Notes: generated by a model not told the origin, from the letters alone. DNA of 64,000 nt from Paracentrotus lividus (GCA_940671915.1 CALNVZ010003426.1:30697082-30761081), one strand, 5' to 3'; positions 13,800-26,851 are shown, numbered from the stretch's first letter. Translations and numbers: made by a program.

Positions 13800-14170
13800 C
13801 AGGCCATGCGCCACCCCCCCCCCCCCCCCCCGCCCCCTTATCGGGTAGGGGACTGAGTTTTAAGGCGCGCGAGAGCTCGCGCGCACCGCCGCGCCTTAAT
13901 CTGTTTTGGGATGGAGCGATTATCGCGCCCTCCGAGATCAGGCGAGCATGTGTAACGATATTGGGTAATAACGCGAATGACACTCGAGCAGATTGCGCCG
14001 CGAAACCCAAGGCTCCTCGCCCCAATCTTGCGGGGAGACAAGGCAGCTTCTGCCGAACGGAGCATTTTCAGGGCCCGGGTTGCGCCACATTCATTTTATT
14101 TGATGAACCGGAAGTGTTGATCATGCGTGGCGCAACCCCTAGACAAACTCGTCCACATAACATCGCGGTC
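13800..14170. repeat. GC-rich block with nested inverted repeats
   Basis: After a C18-like run comes sequence far richer in CpG than its neighbours. It holds AAGGCGCG...CGCGCCTT arms enclosing GCGCGCGAG-AG-CTCGCGCGC, and a second pair, GGGTTGCGCCAC / GTGGCGCAACCC, at about 14,077-14,139. No gene was recognised. It could be a transposon end, a CpG island of an unseen gene or structured DNA. Confidence 0.5.
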
Positions 14171-14174
14171 TGAT

Positions 14175-17069
14175 AGTTAATATATAACTGGGGTCAAGAT
14201 TTCATAAAAGAGCGGAAAATTCGGACAATTTCTTTGATACAATTTTACTATTTAATTTTTATTCCTTTACTTTTATGAAGGAAAAGAAATCATGTCAAGC
14301 TTTAAACTTTCTCAGACAATGTGACCGAAGAGCGGAATAATGAGTCCGAGATTTGATAGGATCGAGTTGTCTGAGGTGGAGTTGTCTCCCGTGTGCGCGA
14401 ATTACCGATAAATATAGGTACCCAAAAATACTATTTCGACTCGTGTCGGCGCGTTGAGCTCGAAGGAAATTTATGCATCTTTCTCTTGCATCTGTCCGAG
14501 GTTTTGGTCATGTTTCGTTTACTAAATAATACCTGTCTGAATCGCGAATCATCAAGTCAAAGTCAAACTTACCACTCTTAAATTTAGGGATTTACCGATA
14601 TTGGATTCGAGGAGGAGACTGTTGACGGGTTACGTACGCTTCCCAAAGTATCAAGAGGGGATATATTTTCCATTGAGATCATAATTGAAATAACAATTTT
14701 GCAGAATAGTACATTACACAATAATATAGTACTATGAGAATTCAATGAGATTGACCTACCTGTACAGAATCTCTTCAAGTCTTGCTTATAAATTAGTAGG
14801 CTACTACATGTACATGTATTTTGCATGTCTGGGATCTCTTAGCCTTCCGTTTTTCTTGTTCCGAGTAAAAATCCCCTTGTATGTGGAGAAGAGCTTTTTG
14901 CATCACTCTCCTACTGCTCTCCTTAAATCTCCCCAGGAGAGCTTTTCTTGCTCCCTTGGAATCTACAACTCAGTCCTGGGGTAGGCAACAAAGTGACGTC
15001 TAAAAACCAAAAGTTGGGGAAAAGAGGGAGGGAGAAAATACAAGGGGAAGTAAATAAAAAAGGGTGGAAGGGCACAGAGCTAGAAGCAAAGAACCATATG
15101 AGGCAGTACGTAGCAGAAGTTGTAATGATTTATCATTGCAAGATATCGTTTGTTCACATTAAACTGTTTCTTATTGATCTCCCATAGAAACTAGTACAAA
15201 ATTAAAATGAAGCTGGCAAATGGATTGTGACCAATTGAAATGGACAGCTGCAGAATTATTTAACAGCTGCTTTACTAGTCCAGTCCATTCACTAGTGTAT
15301 TCAATTTTAATTGGAGTTATTAAATAACTAAATCTGCCCATCAATATCAATATTGTCTGGAATAATAACAGATTGACATATAAAGTAGGCCGCGGAGCGT
15401 TTTGAAAGTGGAGGGGCTGAGGCGAAAAAGGCTAAAATCAAATCTATAGTAATTCCAGCGTTTGTACATGTTTGCTGAACAAGGTGAACCCCCCCCCTCC
15501 CGGCCACACGGCCCCTGTCAAGGGATGGTATACAGTATAATTTAAAAATTAAAATCTCTGAATGAAAGTTCAGAAGATGGTTTTATTTTTTAAAGCATCG
15601 TATTCATAAAGCAACAGAGAATAATAAGTTTTGTCATAATAATTTGGAATACAATTCAAGTGAAAAAAAAAAATTCCCATTTAAACCTCAATAAACTACA
15701 CATAATTTTATATTTATGGCATCATTTATATTCATATAAATCCACAAGCCTCCTGGATTGGGGCTACGTACCATGGATGGACATAGAAATGAAACTTCCA
15801 CTTGCCCAACTGGGCAAGCAAATGTAGTTTTAAATAATTTAGGCCAAATGTTGTATACATGTAGACTCAAGTAAGAGGAAGCATTCACAGAACAAGTGCT
15901 TCCTTCAATAAAGATTAGTTTGATTTGATTTTTGTTCTTGAAATGCACCCCCTTTTCTCTGAATTTTTGGTATTACATGTAAATTGAGCTTTGAAATGTA
16001 ACAAACTATAATTAACATATGAATGCATGCATTGTTCATTTCTTTGAAAATCTGAGGAAATTAGTTATTTCTTTGAACAAAATGACAAGGTAAGAAACTA
16101 ATTATTGTACATGTAGTACCTTCCAGCCAGTACATGAGGCTATGTTGGCCGGTAGCCGATTTCCTGAGCGGATCGTGACGTCAAAAGTGCAACTCATAAT
16201 ACAACTACAGGGTCATGTCTCTTACTTTGTTATGTTATTCTTTGCTATGATTCAGGAAGCCTTTGATCGGAATCTGATCGAGAGACCTGCAGAATAAGTT
16301 TTGATTTGATTAGGTTACAGGTTGCTCAACTCAGATCCCTGATTTCTAGGATAAGGTTTACATGTGGTAGGAAAAAAAGTATGAGGGCCGAGGGCACTTT
16401 GCCATTAAACTATTTCTCAAATGTGGTGTTCATGAGAAGGGAGCCATGATTTTTTTTCAATGATTTGTATTTCATACATTTGCTTAATACTATGGTTGTC
16501 CTATAGCCCTCACTGAAATTATTTTAGAAACTTTAGTTGTGTTAAAATGTGTTCCAGCCCTGCCTAAAATTTGTAATTAATCACTCAAAAAGTCTTAATA
16601 AAGCAAACTCTGAATGTAAATTGACATTTTTGCACGTTTAAATTGAGCCTTGAATCAGAACTTTGATTTTGACCAAGAATCTTCTCTTTTCAGAGAAAAC
16701 TACAGTGCTTACATTTTTATAAGTAAAAAATTTACAAAACATACATGTGCATGTACCCTGCATATACTTTTTCAAGGCAGGGGACATACAAGGGATAATG
16801 GGTTACTAGAGGAAATTCTTAAATTTATGAAAAAGGAATCCCTCTTAATTTCCAGTGCAGTGAGTTTGCATCCATTATTAGTGGATTTAATCTTGAAAGT
16901 CTTTGGCCCGATAATCCACAGCCACTGGGGCTGGCTTCACTTTATCGACACAGGCAATTAAACAAGTCGGCGCGATTTAAGTAAAGAGTTATTGAAGTAC
17001 TCTAACCCAATTTCCTTTTGACTATGCCAAGCTGTCACGCCTATTGATCCAGGAGAAAGAGATCAGACA
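14175..17069. other. Intergenic, no gene seen
   Basis: Mostly AT-rich. A C run with GC-richer flank lies at about 15,480-15,525. An A-rich stretch near 15,661 precedes unremarkable sequence. No confident exon was found. Confidence 0.4.
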
Positions 17070-17297
17070 ATGATTTCAGATAATCCTCATGATCAGGCCA
17101 TCTTCTGGCTTCTTCATGAACTTCTGAAAGAATCCATTCAGCCCCAAATAAGGGCTGGAGTCAGCTTTCTCCTGGATGGGCATAGTCTTAATCTGCAAAC
17201 CCTACTATTGGAAGGGCTTGAGAGGGTTAGGGCGATTAACTCTTCAAGAAGAAGCAAGAGAGCTATTATTGTAGCTAATCCTCAACTTCTAAGGTAA
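17070..17297 (+). other. ORF of 75 codons, unrecognised, possibly an exon
   Basis: Encodes DQAIFWLLHELLKESIQPQI and RRSKRAIIVANPQLLR. The frame ends right after CTAAG followed by gtaaatc, which could be a donor site. The composition looks more protein-like than that of other frames here. I recognise no family, and its 3' two-thirds is part of a tandem duplication, so it may equally be repeat DNA. Confidence 0.2.
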
Positions 17298-17522
17298 ATC
17301 TTTCTACTTCCTATTTGGGGGAAACTATGACGAGTAGTGATGTTTACAGCATAGTCTTAATCTGCAAACCCTACTTTTGGAAGGGCTCGAGAGAGTTAGG
17401 GTGATTAACTCTTCAAGAAGAAGCAAGAGAGCTAATAATATTATTGTAGCTAATCCTCAACTTCTAAGGTAAATCTTTCTACTTCCTATTTGGGGGAAAC
17501 TATGACGAGTAGTGATGTTTAC
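17180..17522. repeat. Tandem duplication, about 170 bp x 2
   Basis: GCATAGTCTTAATCTGCAAA starts at 17,180 and again at 17,349. The two copies stay nearly identical through TAGTGATGTTTACAG, with a small insertion (aataat) in the second. High identity implies a recent event. Confidence 0.95.
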
Positions 17523-17689
17523 AGTATATTGCATGGCTAAGGCTGTCTGCTTGTTGTTCTCATCTCGTCTTCTCATCAACTCCTCCCTATCTCTTTGAAT
17601 TCTCTTCTCTCCTCTCTTGAATCAAGGAGCTTAGAAGCTCCTTGGTTCAACCTCAAGTGCCATGAGGTTTAAGACTGGTTAAAGACTAT

Positions 17690-17815
17690 TGTTTGAGTTG
17701 GTTCTGAGACTAGTTTGAGACAGGTTTGAGTCTACTTGGGGATATGTCTCAGAGACGTCTTGGAGACTCAGAGACGTCTTTGAGTCTTGAAGACATCTCT
17801 GAGGCACAAGACAAA
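17690..17815. repeat. GAGACGTCT-rich inverted repeat segment
   Basis: CAGAGACGTCTTGGAGACTC is followed by CAGAGACGTCTTTGAGTCTTG and GACATCTCTGAGGCA, giving several overlapping direct and inverted copies of GAGACGTCT. The same word appears in the hairpin at 2,761 and in the palindrome at 29,290. Confidence 0.5.
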
Positions 17816-18014
17816 ACCTTTAATAGTGCCATAAAAAGCATGCTACCATCACACTAATTTTGTTTTGAATATTTTTTCATTCAGACTTTGCCACATATTT
17901 ATAAAATATAATCAAACATTCTATCATTTTTATCATCATTGTAATTCAAAGTAAAACCCACACACATGTAGCCTACAGGTGTACATGTCATCGCCTCTCT
18001 CAATGATAATAAGC

Positions 18015-18209
18015 TACTGTATGAGCCAATATTTTCGCGTCCAGATATTTTCGCGATTTTGGACTAGTTGGGGAAATTTCGCGAATTTGGTGATGACTTC
18101 ATTACTATAAACAGCCTTGTACCGAGGTGGAAATTTTCGCAATGACCAACTCGCGAAATTCGCGAAAATAAAGTCACTGCAAAAATAACCACTTATACAG
18201 CATACAGTA
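18015..18209. mobile_element. TTCGCG-type MITE, copy 1
   Basis: Ends TACTGTATG...CATACAGTA with TA at both edges. The interior has ATTTTCGCG and CGCGAAAAT in inverted arrangement. Related copies lie at 57,134 and 44,937, with a partial one at 27,205, which supports a dispersed family. Confidence 0.8.
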
Positions 18210-18245
18210 ATGATGTAGTCCTTTTCAGGACATAGCCGAGGCCTA

Positions 18246-18453
18246 AAGGGCCTGTCCCACAGGCGGCGATCGTTGTGGCGACAACCTGATAATTTCATAA
18301 TTATAATATAAGGAGGTAATCTTTAAAAAGGTGATTATAAACCTTCATACGACTCTATCTAAGCTAGGCTAAAACAACAACTTGCTACCACACTCACAAC
18401 AACAAGATCGCCAGTTGTCGCAACAACGATCGCCTCCAGTGGGACAGCCCCTT
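18246..18453. mobile_element. 208-bp MITE, about 45-bp inverted ends
   Basis: Left arm AAGGGCCTGTCCCACAGGCG then GCGATCGTTGTGGCGACAAC. The right arm, reversed, reads AAGGGGCTGTCCCACTGGAG then GCGATCGTTGTTGCGACAAC. The loop is AT-rich and non-coding. It sits 37 bp after the TTCGCG MITE. Confidence 0.88.
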
Positions 18454-19314
18454 AAGGAATTAAGCTAGGGGAAATATGATCCTGAATACTGAATCAAAAT
18501 AAACAAATCTGACAATGGCATTAAATCTAATCCTGACCATCAAAGACCAATTGACTCGATAGATTATCCTAAAGCTTTAAAAACAATCCCTACTTTCCTG
18601 TGTGCTGTTAGTTCATGCGTGATCATACCTTTTTTTTTCTTCGAGTGAGTGAGTGGGTGGGTGGGTGGTTGGGTGGGATGGGCCAATGAGAAGGAAGGAA
18701 AGGGAGTGCCCTAACAGTTTCATACTAAATTTAGAAGGCAGTTTTTGAGAATTTTCCCCACAGGAAAGTCTATTGTACATATAGATGTTGGACCTTATTG
18801 TATCAATAACAATCTGAAAAGGTAAATAATATCTTCTACAAATGAGATGAATATAGAACGCATTTCATTCTTTTCCATTTTCTTTTCAAGTATTCCAGAT
18901 AAATTGAAAAAAACTGCCTCTAACATTGTAAGAAAGAAAAAGAAAGGGCAAAATAAGATGATTGGCATATGACTAGTTTGTTTGCTGTCCATGATAAATT
19001 CACATGAATATTTGTTATGTTTTTTCTCAGCTTGATGGGTTTTTTTTCAATTTTGATAATGGCCCCATTTCCTAATCCCACTTTCCCTTTCTAACAAAAT
19101 ATTTACTAATTCCATAAATCTATAGAAATCAAATTGATTCAGAGTTCATTATGTTTGAGCAAACATCATAGGGTTATTTGTACATGATACCACTGAAACG
19201 TCTCTTGTATGATTTGGCAGACTAACAGTCATATCCTTTGAAAAGAACTAGATCTTATTTGGAAATGACTTTGGAATTGGGCTAAGTGAATGTACGTTAC
19301 ATGTATTTACTCTA

Positions 19315-19756
19315 CAGTCTGTGTAAAAAAAATGGTACAGTCGGAAAAAAAATATTTAGGTGTGAATTATTTTCAGAGAATGTATGTATGTGGTACCAAA
19401 TTAAAGCCAAAAGATTTTCCTTGCTGGTGCGCTTTATTCTGTATAATTTGCTTTCGTAAAACAAAAGTTATGCTAACGTTTGTGCGACGAGGAACAAATC
19501 GAAATTGAGCACTTTATGGTCATTATGCGAAACCTATACACAAAGGCATGGGACGGCGTGCGAAAAATGGATTTTTCTTGATTGTAGAAAACTAGTCATA
19601 TTTCAAAAATTACAACACCAATTGGGATGAAAAAAATTGCAGGTGAAAGTCTGATCTTCCTGCGTCATGAAAATACCAAACAATAGCAGGCTGTGATTAA
19701 ACTTCATACTATAAAAAAAAATTTTCCACTTGTACCATTTTATTTGACACAGGCTG
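19315..19756. mobile_element. 442-bp TA-flanked MITE
   Basis: Left end CAGTCTGTGTAAAAAAAATG then GTACA. The right end, reversed, reads CAGCCTGTGTCAAATAAAAT then GGTACA. TA occurs immediately outside both ends. The pattern is Tc1/mariner-like; a 72-codon frame inside shows no transposase motif. Confidence 0.85.
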
Positions 19757-20809
19757 TATTTCCCATCCCAAGATTGTTAGCATCCACTGAAACGTGAAGA
19801 GCATATTTAATACACCTAGTTTGAAATGTAGTCTACAAACTCTTTACAATTAATAAAATCAAAAGGATATATGTATTTCATCTCAGCATACATTTTATAT
19901 ATTTGTATATGAATTCATTTTTGTAGTATTTATTTCATGCAGACAAACTATCTTGTACTTTTGTTCACTAAGGAGGGCCTATCCTGCTATTTCACTGGAT
20001 TTTGAGGAGTAAATTAGGCCTATAAACAGTGCAGTGAATTATTCATTTCAAATAATGCTCCAAAAATAAATGAGGTTCCATTCAGATTCTTTGGTTTGCC
20101 TGTGCATATTGGAAGAGAAGTTCTACTATTAGGCAAACACCAAATTGATACAAAAACAAACATAAAATTGATACAAAAAAAATTGTGTTAATCTAATGGT
20201 TAGTTTGGGCCTTTCTTAACATGTTGACTGACAAAGTGTCATTCAACTGAAGTCAGAACTGCAACACAATCCTACAAAAAAACACTTAAGTTTATATTAT
20301 TTATTTCGGATTTACATGTAGATGTATGTCCCTTTTAATACATTCAAATGTATCTTTTTATCACAGTACTTCATGCATGGTTCCTGTCCATGTGGACAAA
20401 CCTTGTTATCCATGCAAAGAGGCATCAATTGGATCTCCATGGGTGAATGCTTCAACCCACATAGGTACGTGAGGCCCTTGAATGTTGACATGTTTGCACC
20501 CAGCCCACGCCCCAATAAAACAGTTTCAATAACAAGTAGCAAAGATCACAAACAAACATGATAAAAGAGGAATAAATCACAAACAGATGCTAATCTTTAT
20601 TGAATGCTTTAAAGTTGGAGCTATTGTGGCGGAATCCTTACTATACCAAATATTTAGGCCAACATAAATCACACTCCATTATGACTCATATTAGGCCTAA
20701 TGATAACATCACCCACGCTACACAATCACAAAATTAAAATTAATTTAGGTTATCTAAACCACTCCATAATTTTAACCAGAATGGTGTTATTCAATAACAC
20801 CCTCTGATG

Positions 20810-21064
20810 TATGCGGCGATCACAACTCGTCGTAGGCTACTGGGCAAGTGCAATCAACGTAGCCTGCGTTGCATGTACAATGCATGCACAGGTCGTTGGT
20901 CAATTTCTGCGATTCCTGCGTTTGTGTAGTAAGGGTATTGGAAAAACTTCCTACACATCGTACATTCAATGTGCCTGCGAGGTACCTGCGCTGCACGATT
21001 TTTCTACGAAATCCATAGTAGGGAGTTGCACGTCGAAGGTACGGCAAGTTGTGACCACCGCATA
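20810..21064. mobile_element. 255-bp MITE with imperfect inverted ends
   Basis: Left TATGCGGCGATCACAACTCG then TCGTA. The right end, reversed, reads TATGCGGTGGTCACAACTTG then CCGTA. The interior is CpG- and TGCG-rich compared with its flanks. Overlapping frames on both strands here follow from the near-palindromic sequence, not from genes. Confidence 0.75.
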
Positions 21065-21342
21065 AATCATTTACCAAGTGATGATATATGCTGTGAAAAT
21101 GATTTGAACTTTTTCAAAGAGTTTTTAAGAGTTGATAAACATAAACATGACATTCACACATGACTTGCTTATATGTGCTTCCAAAAATAGCTATAGATGG
21201 ATGGCTATGCACATCTTAACTAGTCATTCAAAGCAACTTCTATAATTTTCAATGGGAAATTTCTCAAAGAGTTTCATCAATTAATATTTATAGTATTAAG
21301 TTAATAGAAGGGAAAGAAAGTATTGTCATTGTGTGACATGTA

Positions 21343-22348
21343 CAGTGGTGGCCTAAATGATTCGAACACCCAAAGCTACACAAAGTCTATGGGATTCTGA
21401 ACGCCCTAGTATATTTGCCGAACTAAGTTTAGGGATAACTTTTTGATGCCAAAAGCTTTCATGACTTTTTAGCATAGAGTCTTAGGCATCTTGTGATACC
21501 AAATATATATATAGTTTCGACCATCAGGTAATGCGCAGTTTCAGAAATTGTCGCGTTGTGCGCGGTCAGCTCTCCCATAGACTGTGTATTGTAAAATTAA
21601 TATCAAATGCAGATATGTGAAATGACAATTACATATGCCGATAACTAAAAAGTATTTGAGATAAACGTATGAAACTTTGCAGGCTTATTAATTCTAATAT
21701 GCCTCAAACACATGCCAAGTTTCAGAACATTTTATCACATTTGGAGGGGGTGGATGAGCCCCCTCCTCTGGTCGTGAGATGACCAAAATAATCCTGCCCA
21801 TTTAAGGTTGGGATTATTTTTCATGAAACGAAGAAATTCTTTTTAAATATATATTTCTTGAAAGGAAATTTCATGAGCTTTTCAAATATGGTGGAAGAGT
21901 TAGGGTCAGAAGAAAGAGGGACTTAAATAGGGGCTCCAAATTAGAAATTTGGGCCCCTCAAAATAATTTTTTTTAATCCCCACATAAGATGTTACTACTT
22001 GACCCTACTTTATTATAAATGCCATTTTTGAAATTATGAGGAAATTTCCTATCAGAAAATGTATACTTTTGTAAGAAGGGACTCAATATTTGTTAATGTT
22101 ATAACACTTTGATCCTGATAGGTGCAAAATTTTTGAATTTTTCAATTGGTGGCATAACACGAATTACAATGTAGGGCAAGATGAGGGTGAGTTCCAAAAA
22201 CATGACTATATTATTTAGTTTTTAAAGCATAATGATGACTTTCGTAGACATTCCAACCCTTTAACAGATATATAAATGGTCAACTGAATGAAAACAACTA
22301 AAATCATTTAAATGTGTTTGGTGTTCTAATAAATTTTGGCTACCACTG
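21343..22348. mobile_element. Non-autonomous Tc1/mariner-like element, copy 2
   Basis: Ends CAGTGGTGGCCTAAATGATT and the reverse of CAGTGGTAGCCAAAATTTAT, with TA on both sides. Internal sequence aligns with the copy at 3,277 along its length (for example CACAAAGTCTATGGGATT near the left end). At 1,006 bp it is about as long as copy 1, so both derive from one already-deleted progenitor. Confidence 0.92.
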
Positions 22349-25300
22349 TAAATTCCCGATTATGGCTGGCTGAGCCATTATGAAAAGCTTTTGAAACATA
22401 CAATAAAGACTCCCATTATTCTGGTAAATGGCGTCTATTATTTTTATCAAGTGGAACTTGTGCCTACCAGTAACACAGGATAATGGTCATTATTTAAACA
22501 CTCAGAAACATACTTGAGACAATCAAGCCTTGAATTCATAAAAGCAATGACGATTTCTTAATTGGCTCAACAATTGACTAGATCCTGTTCTCTGTCTTTA
22601 ACATGTTCTTTCCTTTATTTTCTTTTTTTTCTCAAAGCACCCTCCAATTTCCTCAAATTATTTTTGATAAATAATTGCTTTCAAAATATGTTCTTTCATC
22701 TTTCTTCTCTTCCCCCATCCTCCTCCTTTCAACTATCACTCTCTTTTGATCTTCTTCCTTCCACAATTAAATCCCTTTTATTTCTTTTTTCCCCTCTAGC
22801 CCCCATCCCCCTTCTTTCCACTATCACTATTCTTTTGTCCTTTACAAAACCGCCTCCTCCTTCCCCTTATCTCTTGCTCTCTCTTACACACACACTCTCT
22901 CTCTCTTTCTTTCTCTTCCTTCATCTTTCTTGTCTTGCCCCGTCGTCCTTTCCTCTATCACTCGATCTCTCTAGCTTCTTCGCTCCACAATCAAACCCCC
23001 TTTTTACTTCACCCTTCTTCTCTAGCCCATAGCCCTTCTTTCCTCTAGGCCTATCACTTTCTCTATTTTCTCCTCTCCTTTGCTATACTTCCTCTTTCGT
23101 TCTTCCTTTTTCTTCTCTTGCGGTCCTCTTCTTTTCCCTATCACCCTTTCTCTCTCTCTCTTCCCTTTCTTTACTCCTCAAAAAACCTATCATAACATAT
23201 AAAGCTGTTTAATACACATTAACATCACATTTGAAGCTTGTCACGCACATTGGGGATTATTTAAAACCTCACATTATTTGCCAGAAACATGGTTAATTTG
23301 AATACTTTTTAATTCTCTTTCACAGCCAGTACCAATGTCATTGTATCACAATGATGCCAGATACTAGCCAAAATTTTATATAATTTGATAGGGTAGGGCT
23401 TGGCTCAGAGCTCTACCTTGAATTGCAGCAGATAAACCACATTAAATTCTACTAATGAAGGGGATACAGATCTTCACAACATGTATCAAATTACAAAAAA
23501 AAATAATCTGACAGCCGATATATGCATGTAAGTCTAATCTCATAATATGGAAATATCGAAAGGCAATTAGCACTTTGGGAAAAGTCGCTTTTCGTGGCTA
23601 TGTTAAATTCAATTTCTCTCCCCAGCCCCCAATTTGCGGTGCATGAAAACATATCCCATTTTAATAACCTGGATAAATAGGCCTACTTTTACTATTATTA
23701 TTCAAAGTAAGAAATTTAAAATAAGGATTTTGCGTCACTTGAAGGTGGCTAGTCCGACTATAAAATGTTATTATTCAGAGGAAAAGACAAACCTCCAAAA
23801 TACAGCAGCTCGAGTCGAAATTGAACTTCAACTCAAGTCTTTTTTTTTTTTTTTTTTTTTTTTGTAAGTCAAATAACCAGCTCAAATTGCTCAACCTGGC
23901 TACAGTTCTTGCCAGTTCTATTGTTACTACATTAGGGTCAAGGTGATAGATTTGAATAGACCTTTATCAAAGATCAATGACTCAAAACTAGGGATTAGAT
24001 ATTTGATATCTACACTGACCTTTCAACAACAAAAAATTGAGAATAGAAATCTTTACACCATCTCCTCTACAAATTAAACTGTACACAAATACCTGGAGTT
24101 CCTAAGGATTTGTGTTTTTGTTTTGGTTATTTTTCACACTGTAGGGGTCTGTAAATTCAAGATTTAAAAGCTCATTGATTAAACCTGAATATTGATACCA
24201 CCATACCAGACTAAAACTCTTCTTTTTTATTTGGGGGGGGGGCAGATGTGAAGTGGAATTGTGTCAAACCTGCATTTACAGGGCTAGAAATAGAAACAGA
24301 ATATAGAACACTTTCTTTTTTAGCTTTTGTTTCTAAAGTCTTGATTGCCCAATCTTGTTTCAAACCATTTGAGCCCCTTCCCCCAACTTCCGCACCCAGC
24401 CCAACCCCCGTACAAATTACCCTGTTCCTCACCCCCTCTATGCGCCTGCCATATGGTCAAGGTTGATTTTTGAGATGACCTTCTCCAAACGTTTCCTCCG
24501 TAGCTTGTAACGCTTTGCCCCCTCCTCTACGCCCCGCCCTTTGCCAATCCGCACCTGCGAGACCTGTGCGCTTGAGAGATAACGACAAATGTCATTCCTT
24601 CTCGCTCGGTGCGGTATCTGATCACTAATGACAGGGTAATCCAAAACGAAAAGTTTTGTGCGACAAGTGCAGGCCTGTATAGCAGGAGCGACCGAATATA
24701 GGGTCTTTGTGAACTCTCTTGGTTTTACTTAAATCTGGGTCTAGACCTTCTATTAATATTCTGATTTGAAATAAGGAAAATAGAAGGATGACCCGGGTCA
24801 CTTCTAAAAAAAAATGTGTCTTACAGACAATTTTGAGGATTGTGACAGCTACAGGTGACACTCTAGTCATTACAGACTAAATGACCCACAAATCAATCAT
24901 ACTCCTGAACCCATGCAAAACTAGATACTGCTTGACAAGAAAAGATAATCATATTCTACCAAGAATCTGATTTTCTTCTTATGTATTTATCACTCTTATT
25001 TTTGTCTTGCTGCGTGTGATTATCCGTACGTAACAATTATCAGTACTTGGTGTGAGTGGATTAGAATTTATAAACATTTATTTATTGAGACTACTTCTGA
25101 ACAACCTAAGGGATACTCTTAACAGTTACTGTAAATAGTAACTTTGCCATCAATGGTAACTACCATAATAACGTTGCTCAACAGCCAATCAACATACAGT
25201 GTTTCATAAAAGTTTACCATTCCCATTGATTTCAAATAACGGTGGGGGGGGGGGAGTGGGAGGGGGGCAACATTATATATATAGGCCTTTACCTCTTGAG

Positions 25301-26071
25301 CCTCTTCCGATGCTCTACCAACCAGAATTCTTTCATAAAATGGAGGGGTAATATAGATGATATTTTGTAGGCTAGGTCAAGACGATGATGACTAAGGATG
25401 AGAGGGAGAGATTTCCTGTGCCTTGAAAGGTCACAAGTGCCTGGATCCACTGACTTTCTAAGGCTTAGACCTGTCACTGGGGACCAAGTTCTAGTCTTGC
25501 TAAGTTCCTGGTCTTCCGCAGGAAGGGGCTCTAGATATATTGTCATAGTTGTATATTTGCCTGAAAGCAGGCCTATTGTTTGCATATTGGAATGTAATAG
25601 ATTTTATTCTCAATCTAAAACTGAAGACATTTTAAAGGGATTGGGTAACTTTCAAAAACAAGAGCAATTAGATCAAGATTAATAAAATTATATTGCTCCA
25701 AGAGTTAAAAAAAACTACTGAAAGTTTCAGATCAAATGGAAGTCATTTACTACCTTAAAACTGTAACCAAAAAAATGTTAAGCATGCAGCCGAACACTAG
25801 TACATGTACTACCCCTAGTGTTGCTGGCTCAGCAGGCCCCTATGGACGGGGACTATATTTTTTATATATACAACAGGAAATGGGTGTATGTTGTGCTATG
25901 TGAAAAAGCATATGGTTTTATAAACCATTCAGGGTTGGTTTATAAAATGTGAGTATGAAATCATTGATATCTCGAAGGAAAAGCAAGCAATTAACTTGCA
26001 ATTTTGAAGAGATACCAGACTGACCTAGGTGCTTATAATTTTGTTGGCAAAATAAGCTTAATCGAATAAAA
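22349..26071. other. Intergenic, no gene seen, with a long pyrimidine tract
   Basis: From about 22,580 to 23,190 the plus strand is almost all C and T. T20-like and G runs lie at about 23,840 and 24,233. A GC-richer patch (24,360-24,620) and the 25,289-25,680 segment contain overlapping frames on both strands that I could not identify. Confidence 0.45.
22580..23190. repeat. 600-bp polypyrimidine tract
   Basis: Strong strand asymmetry: runs of CTTTCTTCCTCC-type sequence with few purines over about 600 bases, including (CT)n at about 22,890. Such tracts can adopt triplex DNA. The Ser/Leu/Pro-rich frame through it is a by-product. Confidence 0.85.
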
Positions 26072-26851
26072 GGGCAATTCCACGCTAAAGCGGACATTTG
26101 TCAAAAATTAAAAATTGTCTCTCTGATGTTCATTTTATGTCCAATCACTTATCTAATGCCATGGGTGTTAATGGATCATAATACTCTTTCAAAATCAATA
26201 AAAATATTTTTTCAATTTCGTTCATTTCCTTGAGAACTAGAACCACCATTAAAATTCAATGTGTGGGACTACATGAAAAAGAAATCACTAAAATTCAAAT
26301 TACACATGATTCTTTTGATATTTTTTCTTGAAACTTTTACTGAATGGAGAAGGGTGAATTTATTTCTGTACTTAAAAGTTAATAATGACATAAAAATTCA
26401 TGACAAAGGGGTGAAATAACCAAAAAGGTCACAGAACAAAAAAAGTCACAATTAAAATGTAACGTCCGTAACAACTTAATTAGCCAAATTAAAGAATACC
26501 AAGTACTTTTTAAGAACTTTTTGTTTGTGAATGCATAAAATGAAATAAGATTTATTTGCAAATTAGGGCGAAGAAACTTTGAAGTTTGTAACTTCACAGA
26601 ATTTTACCATTATGTTCAATTTAAAAAACACGATGTCCTTTTTATGTAACGTCCGTAACGCTCGCTTCCAACAATCTTGGTTAATTAACCAATGAAGCTT
26701 AAGCAATGAAACTAAAGAATGTTGAACTCTTATATGTTTTCTACAAACGTGCAAAGTAATAAACTGTAATTCCAAATGCAAATACATTTGTTTATCGATT
26801 GATTATCTGAAGTCGCCTCTCAATGTAACGTCCGTAACGATGGAATTGCCC
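26072..26851. mobile_element. 780-bp MITE, ends GGGCAATTCCA, internal GTAACGTCCGTAAC repeats
   Basis: The first 11 bases (GGGCAATTCCA) are exactly inverted at the right end (TGGAATTGCCC). ATGTAACGTCCGTAAC occurs three times, at 26,457, 26,644 and 26,823, the last next to the right end. No target duplication is evident and no coding capacity was seen. Confidence 0.75.

Noticed and set aside
13723-14065. Overlapping frames on the minus strand in the GC-rich block
   Set aside because: CpG-rich DNA lacks stop codons by composition; the predicted peptides are low complexity (poly-Gly/Arg).
22562-23032. 156-codon Ser/Leu/Pro frame
   Set aside because: Arises from the polypyrimidine tract; lacking stops there is expected from composition.
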